A DNA stretch of 64,000 nt from Rhizobium pisi. Its GTDB lineage: Bacteria; Pseudomonadota; Alphaproteobacteria; Rhizobiales; Rhizobiaceae. Position numbers and translations under genes: made by a program. The notes beneath the pieces are model-generated. The model did no database searches, had not been told where the DNA came from, and saw nothing but the letters and a program-made list of their open reading frames with translations. The DNA is taken from positions 62,001-126,000 of the forward strand of contig NZ_RJJT01000008.1 in NCBI RefSeq assembly GCF_003938655.1. Direction: 5' to 3'. Position 1 is the first letter of the stretch. Each line of letters starts with the position of its first letter. This document shows, piece after piece, positions 17,405-27,019 of the stretch.

Positions 17405-19327
17405 GGCGACCCGGCTGATCGCGTCGGCGAGTTGCGCCTGCGAAAAGGGCTTGCCGAGACGAGGCAGGTTTATCACACCGGCGCCCTCTGGAAGCTCGGC
17501 GTAACCGGTTGCGAGGATGATCGGCATTTCAGGCCATTCGTCGCGGATCGCCTGGGCGAGTTGCGTGCCCGTCATACGCGGCATGGCGTGGTCGCAAATC
17601 ACCAGGTCGACCTGTTGCTTATGCAGGATGTCGAGAGCCTCGGAGCCGGCCATCGCCTCGAACACGGTATGGCCGAGATCCTCGAGCATCAGTGTCGTAT
17701 TCATCAGGACCAGGCCGTCGTCATCGACAGCGAGGACGCGCAGGCTGTCCGGCGCGCTTTGCTCACGCTGCGGCAACTCGGCAGTTATTTCGGTCCCCCG
17801 TTCGACAATGGCGACCGGAAACCACAATTCGACCGTCGTGCCTTCGCCTGGCTTGCTCTTCAGGAAAAGGCGGCCGCCGGACTGGGTCGTCAGCCCCTGC
17901 ACCATGGACAGGCCGAGGCCGGTGCCCTTGCCGACACCCTTGGTGGTGAAGAACGGGGTGACCGCCTGCTCGAGCGTCTTTGCATCCATGCCCTCGCCTT
18001 CGTCCGTTATCGCGATGCGGACGTAGCGGCCGGGTGACAGCGGGCTCTTGCTGGGCGGCGCCGGCTCCTCGGAAGCGCGCAGGACGATCCGGCCGCCGGA
18101 TGGCATGGCATCGCGAGCGTTGACGACGAGGTTCAGGATGGCCATCTCCAGCTGGTTCGGATCGGTCAGGATCGTCGGCAGCCGGACCGGGAAAGACGTG
18201 TCGATTACGGTGAGGGGGCCGAGCGAGCGGCTCAGCATATCCATCATGCCGCGAACCAGGCCGGAGACGTCGATCGGCTCCACATGCAGTTCCTGCCGTC
18301 GGGAAAAGGCGAGCATGCGCTGCGTCAAGGCTGCGCCGCGCTGGGCGCCCTGCATGGCGTTGTCGACCAGCGACGTCAGCGAGAGATCCTGCGGCATACG
18401 TTTCTTCAGGATTTCGAGGCTGCCGAGCACGGCCATCAGCAGGTTGTTGAAATCATGGGCGATGCCGCCGGTCAATTGACCGATCGCCTCCATCTTCTGC
18501 GACTGGAAGAGCTCTTCGCGAGCCTGGTCCAGCGCCCTCTGGGTCTCCATCTTCTCGGTGATATCACGGGTGATCTTCGCGAAACCAAGCACATCTCCGT
18601 CATCGTCCCGGATGACGTCGATGACGACGCTGGCCCAGAAACGGGTGCCATCCTTGCGGACGCGCCAACCCTCCCTCTCGAACCGGCCCTCGGCGCGCGC
18701 GACCTTGAGCGCGGTATCAGGCACACCGGCTTCCCGGTCCTCCGGCGTATAGAAGGTCGAGAAATGCCGACCGATGATTTCCTGCGGCCGATAGCCCTTG
18801 ATACGCTCGGCGCCGAAATTCCAGCTGCTGACATTGCCCTCGGGATCGAGCATATAGATCGCATAGTCCGAAACGCCCTGAATGAGCCGGCGGAACTGCT
18901 CCTCGCTCTGGCGGATCGCGTTTTCGGCCGCTCTGCGCTCGGTCAGGTCGCGGGTGATCTTGGCAAAGCCGATGAGTTCGCCGGAGGGATGGCGGATCGG
19001 GTCGATGATCACATGGGCCCAAAAGCGGCTGCCATCCTTGCGCTGGCGCCAGCCCTCGCCCTCGAATCGGCCGGTCTCCTTTGCCGTGGCGAGAGCCCGC
19101 TCGGGAATTCCCGCGGCGCGGTCCTCCTCCAGATAGAAACGGGAAAAATGCTCACCCAGAATTTCGGAAGGCTTGTAACCCTTGAACCGCTGCGCGCCGG
19201 TATTCCAGCTGGTTATGATGCCTTCGGGGCTCAGCATATAGATAGCGTAGTCGGTGATGGCATCGACCAGAAGGCGAAAGCGTCCCTCTTCGGTAAGAGA
19301 CGTATCATGTCGATTTAACGCTTCCAT
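17399..19327 (-). CDS. Double-PAS hybrid sensor histidine kinase with C-terminal receiver
   Basis: 642 residues, no membrane segment, so a cytosolic sensor. Two PAS domains (about 12-120 and 138-250) are strikingly alike (both carry DYAIYML, HFS-FY--EDR and a FW-x6-ID stretch), pointing to internal duplication. Then come HisKA with IAHDFNNLL (phospho-acceptor His), the ATPase domain with N-box NLVVNARDAMPSGG, G1 DEGEGMD and G2 GKGTGLGLS, and a receiver with the acidic pocket AVDDDG, phospho-acceptor Asp in LVICDHAMPRM and Lys in LGKPF. The signal and the output partner are unknown. Single-gene unit, convergent with the SURF1 gene. Confidence 0.93.
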   Translation of the reverse strand: MEALNRHDTSLTEEGRFRLLVDAITDYAIYMLSPEGIITSWNTGAQRFKGYKPSEILGEHFSRFYLEEDRAAGIPERALATAKETGRFEGEGWRQRKDGSRFWAHVIIDPIRHPSGELIGFAKITRDLTERRAAENAIRQSEEQFRRLIQGVSDYAIYMLDPEGNVSSWNFGAERIKGYRPQEIIGRHFSTFYTPEDREAGVPDTALKVARAEGRFEREGWRVRKDGTRFWASVVIDVIRDDDGDVLGFAKITRDITEKMETQRALDQAREELFQSQKMEAIGQLTGGIAHDFNNLLMAVLGSLEILKKRMPQDLSLTSLVDNAMQGAQRGAALTQRMLAFSRRQELHVEPIDVSGLVRGMMDMLSRSLGPLTVIDTSFPVRLPTILTDPNQLEMAILNLVVNARDAMPSGGRIVLRASEEPAPPSKSPLSPGRYVRIAITDEGEGMDAKTLEQAVTPFFTTKGVGKGTGLGLSMVQGLTTQSGGRLFLKSKPGEGTTVELWFPVAIVERGTEITAELPQREQSAPDSLRVLAVDDDGLVLMNTTLMLEDLGHTVFEAMAGSEALDILHKQQVDLVICDHAMPRMTGTQLAQAIRDEWPEMPIILATGYAELPEGAGVINLPRLGKPFSQAQLADAISRVAS

Positions 19328-19396
19328 CGGCCCCTCTAAGTCACCAGCGCTCTATAACGCGGCGACGGGCAGATGGTTCCGACAAGGCTGCCGATT

Positions 19397-20803
19397 TCAG
19401 ACGGCCTTGACCTGCGGATAAAACCGTTCGCCCACCCGCTCGGCGGCGGCATAGGCCTGCGACACGATTTCGGGCACGAGATCGATATCGGGCAGGCTGC
19501 CAAGGCCGAGTGGGCCGACGGCAAAGAGCCCGGCGACGGTCGAACCGTCCTCCAGGAAAGGCTCGCCGCATGCATTGACCGCAAGCCCGAGCGAAAGCTC
19601 GTCCGGCATGGCAAGGCCGGCTGAAAGCAGGCTCTGTATCAGCGGGGCTGAAAGATCGGGCGCCTGACAGCGGCAATCGATGATGCGCTCGGCATGAACG
19701 ACCTCCTCGACGGAGGAACCGGCCGGCGTGAAGAACAGACCGCTGAGGCCCCGGCGGCCGGCCCGGCCGCGGCGCAGTACGGTTCGGCCTTCGGCAAGCT
19801 CGCGTTTCAGCCGCAAATGCATGGCCTCGGGCAGGCGGTTGCGGTGGCTGTCGTAGATTGCCCTGAGGTGCCGGTTGAACTGATGTTTGTCGCGCGCCGG
19901 CAGCGAGCGCCAGAGCAGGCGCGCATGTTTCCTCAGGCCGTTCATCACCGATTGCCAGCTTCGGCCCTCTTCCTCCGCCTCGCGACAGGCCTGGCGGATG
20001 AAGCGCACGATATCAGGCAGGCTCTGCGGCAGCGCTTCGGCCGGGAAGACCGGATCGGCGGAATTCGGCGTATGGCTCTGCGGCAGGAAGCCACGCCGGG
20101 AAATGATCGTAATCTGCCCGGCATAACCGGAATCGCGCAGCTGCAGCAACTGGTCGACCACGCGGATGCCGCTGCCGAGCAGTACAGCATGCGGCCGGGC
20201 GACGAGGCGCTGGGCCCTGACCGGCGAAACGTCCTGCCCGCCGGCATCTGGTTCCGTCAGACCATAGCCGGTGGCGAGGATCACGGTATCGAACAGCGGA
20301 TTGGCGGGATTGGCGCTTTCGAGCAGGAAACGGTTGCCGTGGCTCCTGCGGATCGTCACGACAGGATCGTTGCAGACCTGGACGGTAATGTCCCGGCGGG
20401 CGGCGAGCGCTTCCGAAAAGCGCTGATAGACATAGTCGCTGAAGATTTCCTTCGGCACGAAGATCTGCCGGAAACCGGGAATAGCGGCCGGCACGGCGGC
20501 GCGGAAGGCGGCGTTGCTACAGAGCCAGTCGTTGAAATCGTCATTGTCGCCGAGCGAGACTGAGAGATCGCGCACACGGGTGTTGAGGATCGTCGAGGAG
20601 CGGACTGAGGCCAGCGCCTGGCCGCCGCTGACCGACGAATTCGGATCGAATAGTTGCAGGTGGAAGGGTGAGCGCACCGTCTTCATCAGCGCGATCGCCG
20701 TCATCATGCCGGAAAAACCGCGCCCGACGATGGCAATGCGCGGCACGGCAGAAATCTGCGCCGCCGCACTGGCCCTTGCGGAGAAAAGTCCCTGAACCGT
20801 CAT
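19397..20803 (-). CDS. FAD/NAD(P)-binding protein
   Basis: 468 residues. The N-terminal dinucleotide fold is shown by AIVGRGFSGMMTAIALMK (about residues 23-40), and VILATGYG (about 172-179) and the C-terminal GLFAVGPLGLGSLPDIDL are typical of FAD-dependent oxidoreductases of the FAD_NAD_binding_9 group, often annotated as hydroxyacylglutathione hydrolase-like or HI0933-like. Substrate unknown. The start ATG 20803 has AAAGGAG five nt upstream. It follows no obvious operon partner; the next minus-strand gene is the kinase 69 nt downstream. Confidence 0.75.
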   Translation of the reverse strand: MTVQGLFSARASAAAQISAVPRIAIVGRGFSGMMTAIALMKTVRSPFHLQLFDPNSSVSGGQALASVRSSTILNTRVRDLSVSLGDNDDFNDWLCSNAAFRAAVPAAIPGFRQIFVPKEIFSDYVYQRFSEALAARRDITVQVCNDPVVTIRRSHGNRFLLESANPANPLFDTVILATGYGLTEPDAGGQDVSPVRAQRLVARPHAVLLGSGIRVVDQLLQLRDSGYAGQITIISRRGFLPQSHTPNSADPVFPAEALPQSLPDIVRFIRQACREAEEEGRSWQSVMNGLRKHARLLWRSLPARDKHQFNRHLRAIYDSHRNRLPEAMHLRLKRELAEGRTVLRRGRAGRRGLSGLFFTPAGSSVEEVVHAERIIDCRCQAPDLSAPLIQSLLSAGLAMPDELSLGLAVNACGEPFLEDGSTVAGLFAVGPLGLGSLPDIDLVPEIVSQAYAAAERVGERFYPQVKAV

Positions 20804-21331
20804 CGCAACTCCTTTGCGGGTTCATCCGCACCGTGTGTCGATCGAGGTTTCAACGCATAAAAGCCGATCACGCGTTGTTGAGGTTCATGCGGCCATTCAC
20901 AACACTGCCGCTGCATCGGGGTCCATACCAGCGGCCCCGCAAGGATACCAGGCGAGCGATCACGCCCGTCCATAGTCTATTAAACTAGTCGTGTATGAAA
21001 GCGCTAAAAGCCTGATGTGGCAAGAGGGTTTGTTGCTTCTGTTGGTAAACCATTGGGATAACAAAGGATTTTCCGCGGGAGACGGCTTCCGGCGGCATCA
21101 ATCTCTTCGGTAATGGTTGCCTGACAGGGCCTCCCCACGCTGCAACCCACCCGCGTACCGATTGTTCCCGAAGGGATACGAGGAGGGCCTCACGTAAAAA
21201 TAACCAGATGGTGAATTGTTTACTTGAACCCCCCGGTCGAATCGGCAAAAGTGACGGTGCTATCAATCCCTTCATGGATTTGCCGTCTTTTCGGGCCAGC
21301 GTCCGAGCACCACATCTATTGGAAAAATACC
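20804..21331. other. Intergenic region, no gene recognised
   Basis: About 530 nt between two divergent genes. Short frames here have no family resemblance. The in-frame extension of the downstream ABC gene to TTG 21224 has non-ABC composition and is taken as leader. AT-rich stretches near 20975-21000 and 21195-21225 may hold promoters. No clear inverted repeat with terminator character was seen. Confidence 0.5.
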
Positions 21332-23185
21332 GTGAGCAGCGAAGCGTTAACACGCGCGACGAAGCCTTCGGCTTCGATGGCGCTTGCAACTGCGGCAGGC
21401 TGGGGCCAAGGCCTCTACACATTGGTGCGCATCACCGTGATGGCCTTCCGACACCCCTGGCAGGCGGGCCTTGCCATCGGCGCTACCCTGATCGCCTCCA
21501 CCTTCCAGCTTCTGATCCCCCGCCTTCTCGGCCAGGCGGTCGACCATACCCAGGTGGCGCTTCATGGCGGCACGATCGGGCAACAGGCGCAGGATGCGCT
21601 GCTGACGACGGCGCTGCTTCTGCTCGGCGCCAGCGTGCTGCGCGGCATCTTCACCATGGTGCAGAACTACTTCAGCGAATCCGTCGGCCATCACATGGGC
21701 TATGAGCTGCGACTAGCCTGCTACGAGAAGATCCAGCGCCTCTCCTTCAGTTTTCATGACACCGTGCATTCCGGCGACCTGATCACCGTCGGCCTGCTCG
21801 ACTTGGAAGGCGTGCGCATGTATTTTTCGACGGCCCTCGTGCGCGTCTTCTTGCTTTCCATGCTGATCGGCATCGGCGCCTACATGCTGCTTTCGACCGA
21901 CGTCGTGCTCGGCCTGCTGGCGCTCTCCTTCGTGCCGTTCGTCGGCTGGCGCTCGTCGGTTACCCAGCTTCGCCTGCGCGCCACCTGGCTCGATCTTCAG
22001 CAGCGGCTTTCGGTGCTGACCCGCATCATGGAAGAAAATCTCGGCGGCATCCGTGTCGTGCGCGCCTTCGCGGCGCAGGAGCACGAGCTTTCGAAATTCG
22101 AGAAAGCGTCGAAGAGCGCGCTGGAGCTCGCCCATCAGCGCGTCGGCATCCGCGTCGTCAATACCAGTGCTATGACCTTCTCCTTCTTCGTCGCCATGGG
22201 CCTGGTGCTGTGGGTCGGCGGCGGCAAGGTGATGTCCGGCGAGATCACCGTCGGCACGCTCGCCTCCTTCCTTACCTTCATGACCATCCTGCAGATGCCG
22301 GTGCGTCAGCTCGGCCTGATGGTCAACGCCTTTGCCCGCGCCTCGACCTGCGGCACGCGCCTCTTCGAGCTGCTGGACCTCGAAATCGCCGTGCGCGATG
22401 CGCCTGATGCCAAGGCTTTGAAGGTGACCGATGGCACGCTGCGCTTCGAGAATGTCAGCTTCGCCTATCCGAGCTCGCCGATGCACGAGGTGCTGCGCGA
22501 CGTCAGCTTCGAGGCCAGGCGTGGCGAAACGATCGGCATCGTCGGCCCGCCCGGCAGCGGCAAGACGACGCTCGCGCATCTGATCCCCCGCTTCTATGAC
22601 GCGACCGGCGGCAAGATCACCATCGACGGGCAGGATATTTGCAAGGCGACGCTGCAGTCGCTGCGCCGCTCGGTTGCCGTCGTGCAGCAGGATTCCTTCC
22701 TCTTCACGACCACGATCGAAAACAACATCGCCTATGGCGATCCCTGGGCTAAGGAAGGCCGCATCGAACGCGCCAGCGAAAGTGCGCAGCTCCACAACTA
22801 CGTGCTTGGCCTGCCCACAGGCTACGGCACTGTTGTCGGCGAACGCGGCGTTTCGCTTTCGGGCGGCCAGAGACAGAGGCTTTCGATCGCCCGGGCGCTG
22901 ATGCTGAAGCCAGCCGTGATGGTGTTCGACGATTCGACCGCAGCAATCGACGCCGCCACCGAGCAGCGCATCCGCAGCGCCATGCGCCGTTATGCCGCCG
23001 ACCGGGTGACGATCATCGTGGCCCATCGCCTGAGCTCGCTGATGCATGCCGACAAGATCTTCTTCATCGAGGACGGCCGCATCGTCGAACAGGGCACGCA
23101 TGACGAACTGCTTTTGCTCGGCGGGCGATACAAGGCGCTTTATGATCTGCAGGTGCGACCGGGCGACGACGCTTTGAGCGCGTGA
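21332..23185 (+). CDS. ABC exporter half-transporter with degenerate catalytic site
   Basis: 617 residues from GTG 21332 (GGAAAAA eight nt upstream); ATG 21377 and TTG 21224 are in frame. Six membrane segments are followed by an NBD with Walker A GPPGSGKTT, Q-loop VVQQDSFLF and signature LSGGQRQR. Walker B reads VMVFDDS: the catalytic Glu is replaced by Asp. The next gene is a second half-transporter with a normal Walker B but non-canonical signature. This is the known pattern of heterodimeric exporters (TM287/288, LmrCD type), in which one of two ATP sites is degenerate. Substrate unknown; possibly lipid or drug export. Confidence 0.88.
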   Translation: MSSEALTRATKPSASMALATAAGWGQGLYTLVRITVMAFRHPWQAGLAIGATLIASTFQLLIPRLLGQAVDHTQVALHGGTIGQQAQDALLTTALLLLGASVLRGIFTMVQNYFSESVGHHMGYELRLACYEKIQRLSFSFHDTVHSGDLITVGLLDLEGVRMYFSTALVRVFLLSMLIGIGAYMLLSTDVVLGLLALSFVPFVGWRSSVTQLRLRATWLDLQQRLSVLTRIMEENLGGIRVVRAFAAQEHELSKFEKASKSALELAHQRVGIRVVNTSAMTFSFFVAMGLVLWVGGGKVMSGEITVGTLASFLTFMTILQMPVRQLGLMVNAFARASTCGTRLFELLDLEIAVRDAPDAKALKVTDGTLRFENVSFAYPSSPMHEVLRDVSFEARRGETIGIVGPPGSGKTTLAHLIPRFYDATGGKITIDGQDICKATLQSLRRSVAVVQQDSFLFTTTIENNIAYGDPWAKEGRIERASESAQLHNYVLGLPTGYGTVVGERGVSLSGGQRQRLSIARALMLKPAVMVFDDSTAAIDAATEQRIRSAMRRYAADRVTIIVAHRLSSLMHADKIFFIEDGRIVEQGTHDELLLLGGRYKALYDLQVRPGDDALSA

Positions 23186-23209
23186 GAAACCGGCGCTGGA
23201 GGAAACAAC

Positions 23210-25108
23210 ATGGCCGAGGAACTGGAAACCGAGCGTGCTGACGTTCGCGAGGATGGCAGGCGCCCGCCACGGGCGGTCGTCGGCTCGCAGCGCGTCGAAG
23301 AGGAGATCTTCGGCAAGGTCTTCGATTCCAACATCGTCAAGCGCATCTGGGCCTTCGTGCATCCCTACCGGCGCGATGTCGTCCTGTCGGTCATTTCGGT
23401 GCTTGTTTTCACCGGCATGCAGCTCCTCATCCCGCTGATCATCCGCTATGCCATCGACCACGGCATGCAGCCGGGCGGCAGCCATTCGGCGCTGACTTTA
23501 GCGATCGTCGCCTTCCTGATCGCCATCCTTATCAACTACGGCGCCAGCTATTTTCAGGAAACGCTGGTCGGCGGCGTAGCGGAAAACGTGCTCTTCGATA
23601 TCCGCAAGGCGATGTTCTCGCATCTCCAGCGCGTTTCGCTCTCCTTCATGGACAAGACCGAGGTCGGCCGGCTGATGTCGCGCCTGCAGGGCGACGTCAA
23701 CTCAATGCAGGAATTTCTCGAAACCTGCGTACTGTCGGTCGGGGATATCTTCCTGCTCTTCGGCATCGTCTTCGTGATGCTCTATCTCGACTTCAAGCTC
23801 GGCCTGCTGACGCTGTCCGTGCTGCCGGTGCTCTTTGTCGTGCGCCTGTTCTGGCTGCCGCTGGCGCGCAAGTCCTTCATGGCCGCGCATGAGACGAACT
23901 CGGTTGCGAACGGCGCACTCGCCGAAGCGATCCATGGCGTGCGCGCCGTCCAGAGCATGGATCGGCAGGACGTCAACTTCACGCTCTACGATGACAAGGC
24001 GCATGCCAACCTGCTGACGCACCTGACGGCGGCGCGTTACGCCCAGATCATGGTGCCGATCGTCGATTCGCTGACCGGCATCGCCATGGCGCTCGTCATC
24101 GTCGTCGGCGGCGCGCGCGTCCTAAACCAGGCGCTTGATGTCGGCGTGCTCGTCGCCTTCCTCTTCTACATCCAGCGCTTCTTCGACCCGATCCGTTCGC
24201 TCACCCTGCAATATTCGGTCATGCAGCGCGCCATGGCGTCGGGCCAGCGTCTGACCGATGTGCTCGACGTGCCGGTCGATATCAAGGATGCGCCCAACGC
24301 CAAGGTGCTGTCGGCCGAGATGGACGGCTCGGTGGAATTCCGCGATGTTGTCTTCGGCTATAATCCGAAGCATCCGGTGCTCAAGCATGTGAGCTTCAGG
24401 GTCAATCCCGGCGAGACGGTCGCCCTCGTCGGCCCGACGGGATCGGGCAAGTCGAGCTGCATGTCGCTGATCCACCGCTTCTACGAGGTGCAGCAGGGGC
24501 AGGTTGTGGTCGGCGGGCATGACGTGCGCGAGCTGACGCAGGATTCGCTCGGCGCACAGATCGCCATGGTGCTGCAGGAACCCTTCCTCTTCACGGGCAC
24601 CGTCTTCGAAAACATCCGCTATCACAAGACGGAAGCGACGCGCGAGCAGGTGATCGAAGCCGCCAAGGCCGTTGGCGCGCATGACTTCATCATGCGCCTG
24701 CCGGAAGGCTATGACGGCATGCTCGGCGAGCGCGGCGGCAATCTTTCGCTCGGCCAGCGCCAACTCCTCTCCTTTGCCCGCGCGCTGGTGGCCGACGCCA
24801 AGATCCTCGTGCTCGACGAGGCGACGGCCAATATCGACAGCTATACGGAGATGCTGATCCAGCGGGCGCTGGTGAAGCTGCTCGAAAACCGCACCGGCCT
24901 CGTCATCGCCCACCGGCTTGCGACAATCCGCGAAGCCGACCGCATCATCGTGCTGCAGAATGGCGAGATCGTCGAGAGCGGCAATCACCAGCAGCTCATG
25001 AAAAACGGCAAGCTCTATTCGAAGCTCTATAACCTCAATTACGCATCCTTCGACGATATTCCCGAAAACGTACTCGAAGAGACGACGGTAACCGAATCGG
25101 CGACCTGA
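23210..25108 (+). CDS. ABC exporter half-transporter, partner of the preceding gene
   Basis: 632 residues, starting ATG 23210 with GGAGG nine nt upstream and 24 nt after the preceding stop. The extra N-terminal tail (about 45 residues, charged) precedes six membrane segments. The NBD has Walker A GPTGSGKSS, Q-loop VLQEPFLF, signature LSLGQRQ (second Gly replaced by Leu) and Walker B ILVLDEA with intact Glu. It thus supplies the good Walker B and the poor signature, complementary to its neighbour. The two very probably form one heterodimeric exporter in the inner membrane. Confidence 0.9.
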   Translation: MAEELETERADVREDGRRPPRAVVGSQRVEEEIFGKVFDSNIVKRIWAFVHPYRRDVVLSVISVLVFTGMQLLIPLIIRYAIDHGMQPGGSHSALTLAIVAFLIAILINYGASYFQETLVGGVAENVLFDIRKAMFSHLQRVSLSFMDKTEVGRLMSRLQGDVNSMQEFLETCVLSVGDIFLLFGIVFVMLYLDFKLGLLTLSVLPVLFVVRLFWLPLARKSFMAAHETNSVANGALAEAIHGVRAVQSMDRQDVNFTLYDDKAHANLLTHLTAARYAQIMVPIVDSLTGIAMALVIVVGGARVLNQALDVGVLVAFLFYIQRFFDPIRSLTLQYSVMQRAMASGQRLTDVLDVPVDIKDAPNAKVLSAEMDGSVEFRDVVFGYNPKHPVLKHVSFRVNPGETVALVGPTGSGKSSCMSLIHRFYEVQQGQVVVGGHDVRELTQDSLGAQIAMVLQEPFLFTGTVFENIRYHKTEATREQVIEAAKAVGAHDFIMRLPEGYDGMLGERGGNLSLGQRQLLSFARALVADAKILVLDEATANIDSYTEMLIQRALVKLLENRTGLVIAHRLATIREADRIIVLQNGEIVESGNHQQLMKNGKLYSKLYNLNYASFDDIPENVLEETTVTESAT

Positions 25109-25312
25109 TTTTGGGTGCCTGGGCTCGGTGAGGCCGATCCGAGGTGTTTGATGCCAAACGCCAAAACTGATGTCTCCTGCGCCGTTTTATGTATTCTCTG
25201 CAACAGCGGCGGTCGATTTGCCTTAAAAGGCGCAAAATTTGAACGAACAAACGCCGTGCTGCGGCATTTCTCCTTTATAGGGGGCGATGTGCCAGCCACT
25301 GAGGAGCATGTT

Positions 25313-25627
25313 ATGAAGAGAATTATTAGCAGCCTGTTGATCGCAACGGCCCTTATGGGATCGGCCATTCAGCCCGCTGCCGCGCGTGACCATCATCACC
25401 ATAACAACACCGGCCGCATTATAGCAGGCGGCGTTGCGGCAGGTGTCGTCGGCGGTCTGATTGGAGGCGCCCTCGTCAACAGCGGCCCCCGCTATGTCGA
25501 TGGTCCGCGCTATGTTGAAAGCCCTCGCTATGTCGAACCCGCGCCGAGATGCTGGTATGAGGACCGCGACGTCCGCAACCGCTATGACGGCGGTTATCAC
25601 ACCGAAACGGTTCGCGTCTGCGAGTAG
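25313..25627 (+). CDS. Small exported glycine-zipper protein
   Basis: 104 residues from ATG 25313 (GAGGAG six nt upstream). Residues 1-24 form a signal peptide ending in PAAA-R. His-rich RDHHHHNN follows, then a glycine zipper GGVAAGVVGGLIGGALV that could insert in a membrane. A tandem repeat of the unit PRYV with two or three linking residues (three copies) comes next, and the end contains two Cys (RCWYEDRD, VRVCE) that could form a disulfide. Similar small proteins are common in Rhizobiales envelopes, but no function is known. Monocistronic by context. Confidence 0.75.
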   Translation: MKRIISSLLIATALMGSAIQPAAARDHHHHNNTGRIIAGGVAAGVVGGLIGGALVNSGPRYVDGPRYVESPRYVEPAPRCWYEDRDVRNRYDGGYHTETVRVCE

Positions 25628-25897
25628 CGGGTCAGAAGACCACCTCGTCTCGCGGCTGATTTTCGTCTCCCGGCCGAGGTTGCCTCCGGCAGCCTCGGTC
25701 TTCCCTTGCACTGAATATTGTCCGCACCGGATGTCAACTTGCTGCCATCGCTCCGCCATAGAGCTGGAGCGTGCAGAATTGCCAAATCGCGTCAATCACA
25801 GTTCTTCCATGCTTGTTCCGGCACGCTTTTCATGCTGATCGTCGAGCATTCCTGAGGGCAGGTATTCTGTCGCGCGTGGAGCATTGAGGGAAAGCCG

Positions 25898-26938
25898 ATG
25901 AATGATGGTCCGGTGAAGGACGGCAAGGCGCCGAAGAAAGAACGCATGCGCTTCGTCAGCGCCGAGCAGGTGGCGCAATTGGCGGGCGTTTCGCGCTCCG
26001 CCGTTTCGCGCACCTTCACCCCGGGCGCAAGCGTTGCCCCGGCGACGCGCGAAAAGGTACTGCGGGCGGCGCAAAACCTCGGCTACCACGTCAACGACCT
26101 GGCGCGCGGCGTGCTTGCCAATCAGAGCCGCCTTGTCGGCATCGTCGCGACGCGGCCGGAAGTGGGTTTTCGCGCGCATCTGGCGGCCGCACTTGCCAAA
26201 TTGCTGATCCGGCGCGGCAGCATTCCGATCCTCATCAACACCGGCCAGACGGAAGACGAGCTGCTCGCCGCGCAGAAGATGCTGATCGGCCACCGGGCGG
26301 AGGCGATCATCATCCTGTCCGGCTCGCCGCCGGCGAGTTTCTTCGAACTCGCGCAGCGAAACGGCCAGCCGCTCGTCGTCATCGGCCGTTCGGAACCCGA
26401 CGCCGACCATGTCCGCGTTGGCAACTCCGAGGCTTCGCGCAAGGCGGCGTCGGCCTTTTACGAAAGCGGCAGACGACGCCTGGCGGTCATCGGCTCCAAC
26501 ACGGGAACGCCGAGCATCGTCGAGCGTGAAAGGGCTTTCCTCTTGGCGGCGGAGTCGCTCGGGGCATCCGTCGTTGTCGGGCGCGGCGCAGATTCCGACT
26601 ATGACGGCGGCGTCACCGCCGGGCGTGCACTCTTTGCGGAGAAGATAAAGCCCGACGCGGTCTTCTGCGCCAACGACCAAATCGCCTTCGGACTGATGGA
26701 TGTCGTGCGACAGGAAGCCAGGCTGCGCATCCCCGAGGATGTCGCCGTTATCGGCTTCGATGACGTTCCGGAATCCTCCTGGCTGAGCTACCAGCTGACC
26801 ACTTTCCGCCAGGATCCGCTGACCATGGCGTTGCGCGCCGTCGAACTGATGGAGCGGCGGCTTGAAAATCCGGATGCGCCTGCGGGTTACGAACGCGTCA
26901 TTCCGGAACTCGTCATCCGCCAGAGCTTCAAGCCCTGA
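25898..26938 (+). CDS. LacI-family transcriptional regulator
   Basis: 346 residues. N-terminal LacI helix-turn-helix: VSAEQVAQLAGVSRSAVSRTF (about residues 14-34), then the hinge NDLARGVLANQSRLVGIV. The sugar-binding core follows, with the C-terminal pattern AVFCANDQIAFGLMDVVR and VIGFDDVPESSW. It binds DNA as a dimer and responds to a small ligand, usually a sugar. No transporter or catabolic gene adjoins it, so targets are unknown. It is followed 81 nt later by a second LacI-family gene. Confidence 0.92.
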   Translation: MNDGPVKDGKAPKKERMRFVSAEQVAQLAGVSRSAVSRTFTPGASVAPATREKVLRAAQNLGYHVNDLARGVLANQSRLVGIVATRPEVGFRAHLAAALAKLLIRRGSIPILINTGQTEDELLAAQKMLIGHRAEAIIILSGSPPASFFELAQRNGQPLVVIGRSEPDADHVRVGNSEASRKAASAFYESGRRRLAVIGSNTGTPSIVERERAFLLAAESLGASVVVGRGADSDYDGGVTAGRALFAEKIKPDAVFCANDQIAFGLMDVVRQEARLRIPEDVAVIGFDDVPESSWLSYQLTTFRQDPLTMALRAVELMERRLENPDAPAGYERVIPELVIRQSFKP

Positions 26939-27019
26939 CCTCCCCCACGGCTTTTCGCAGGCGCAATCCTGTGGCAAGAAAGAGCAAATGCGAACCGATA
27001 GGGAGGAAAATCGTCGCAG

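Noticed and set aside
25115-25312. Extended N-terminus of the glycine-zipper protein
   Set aside because: The signal peptide begins at ATG 25313 with GAGGAG before it; the upstream residues would bury the signal.
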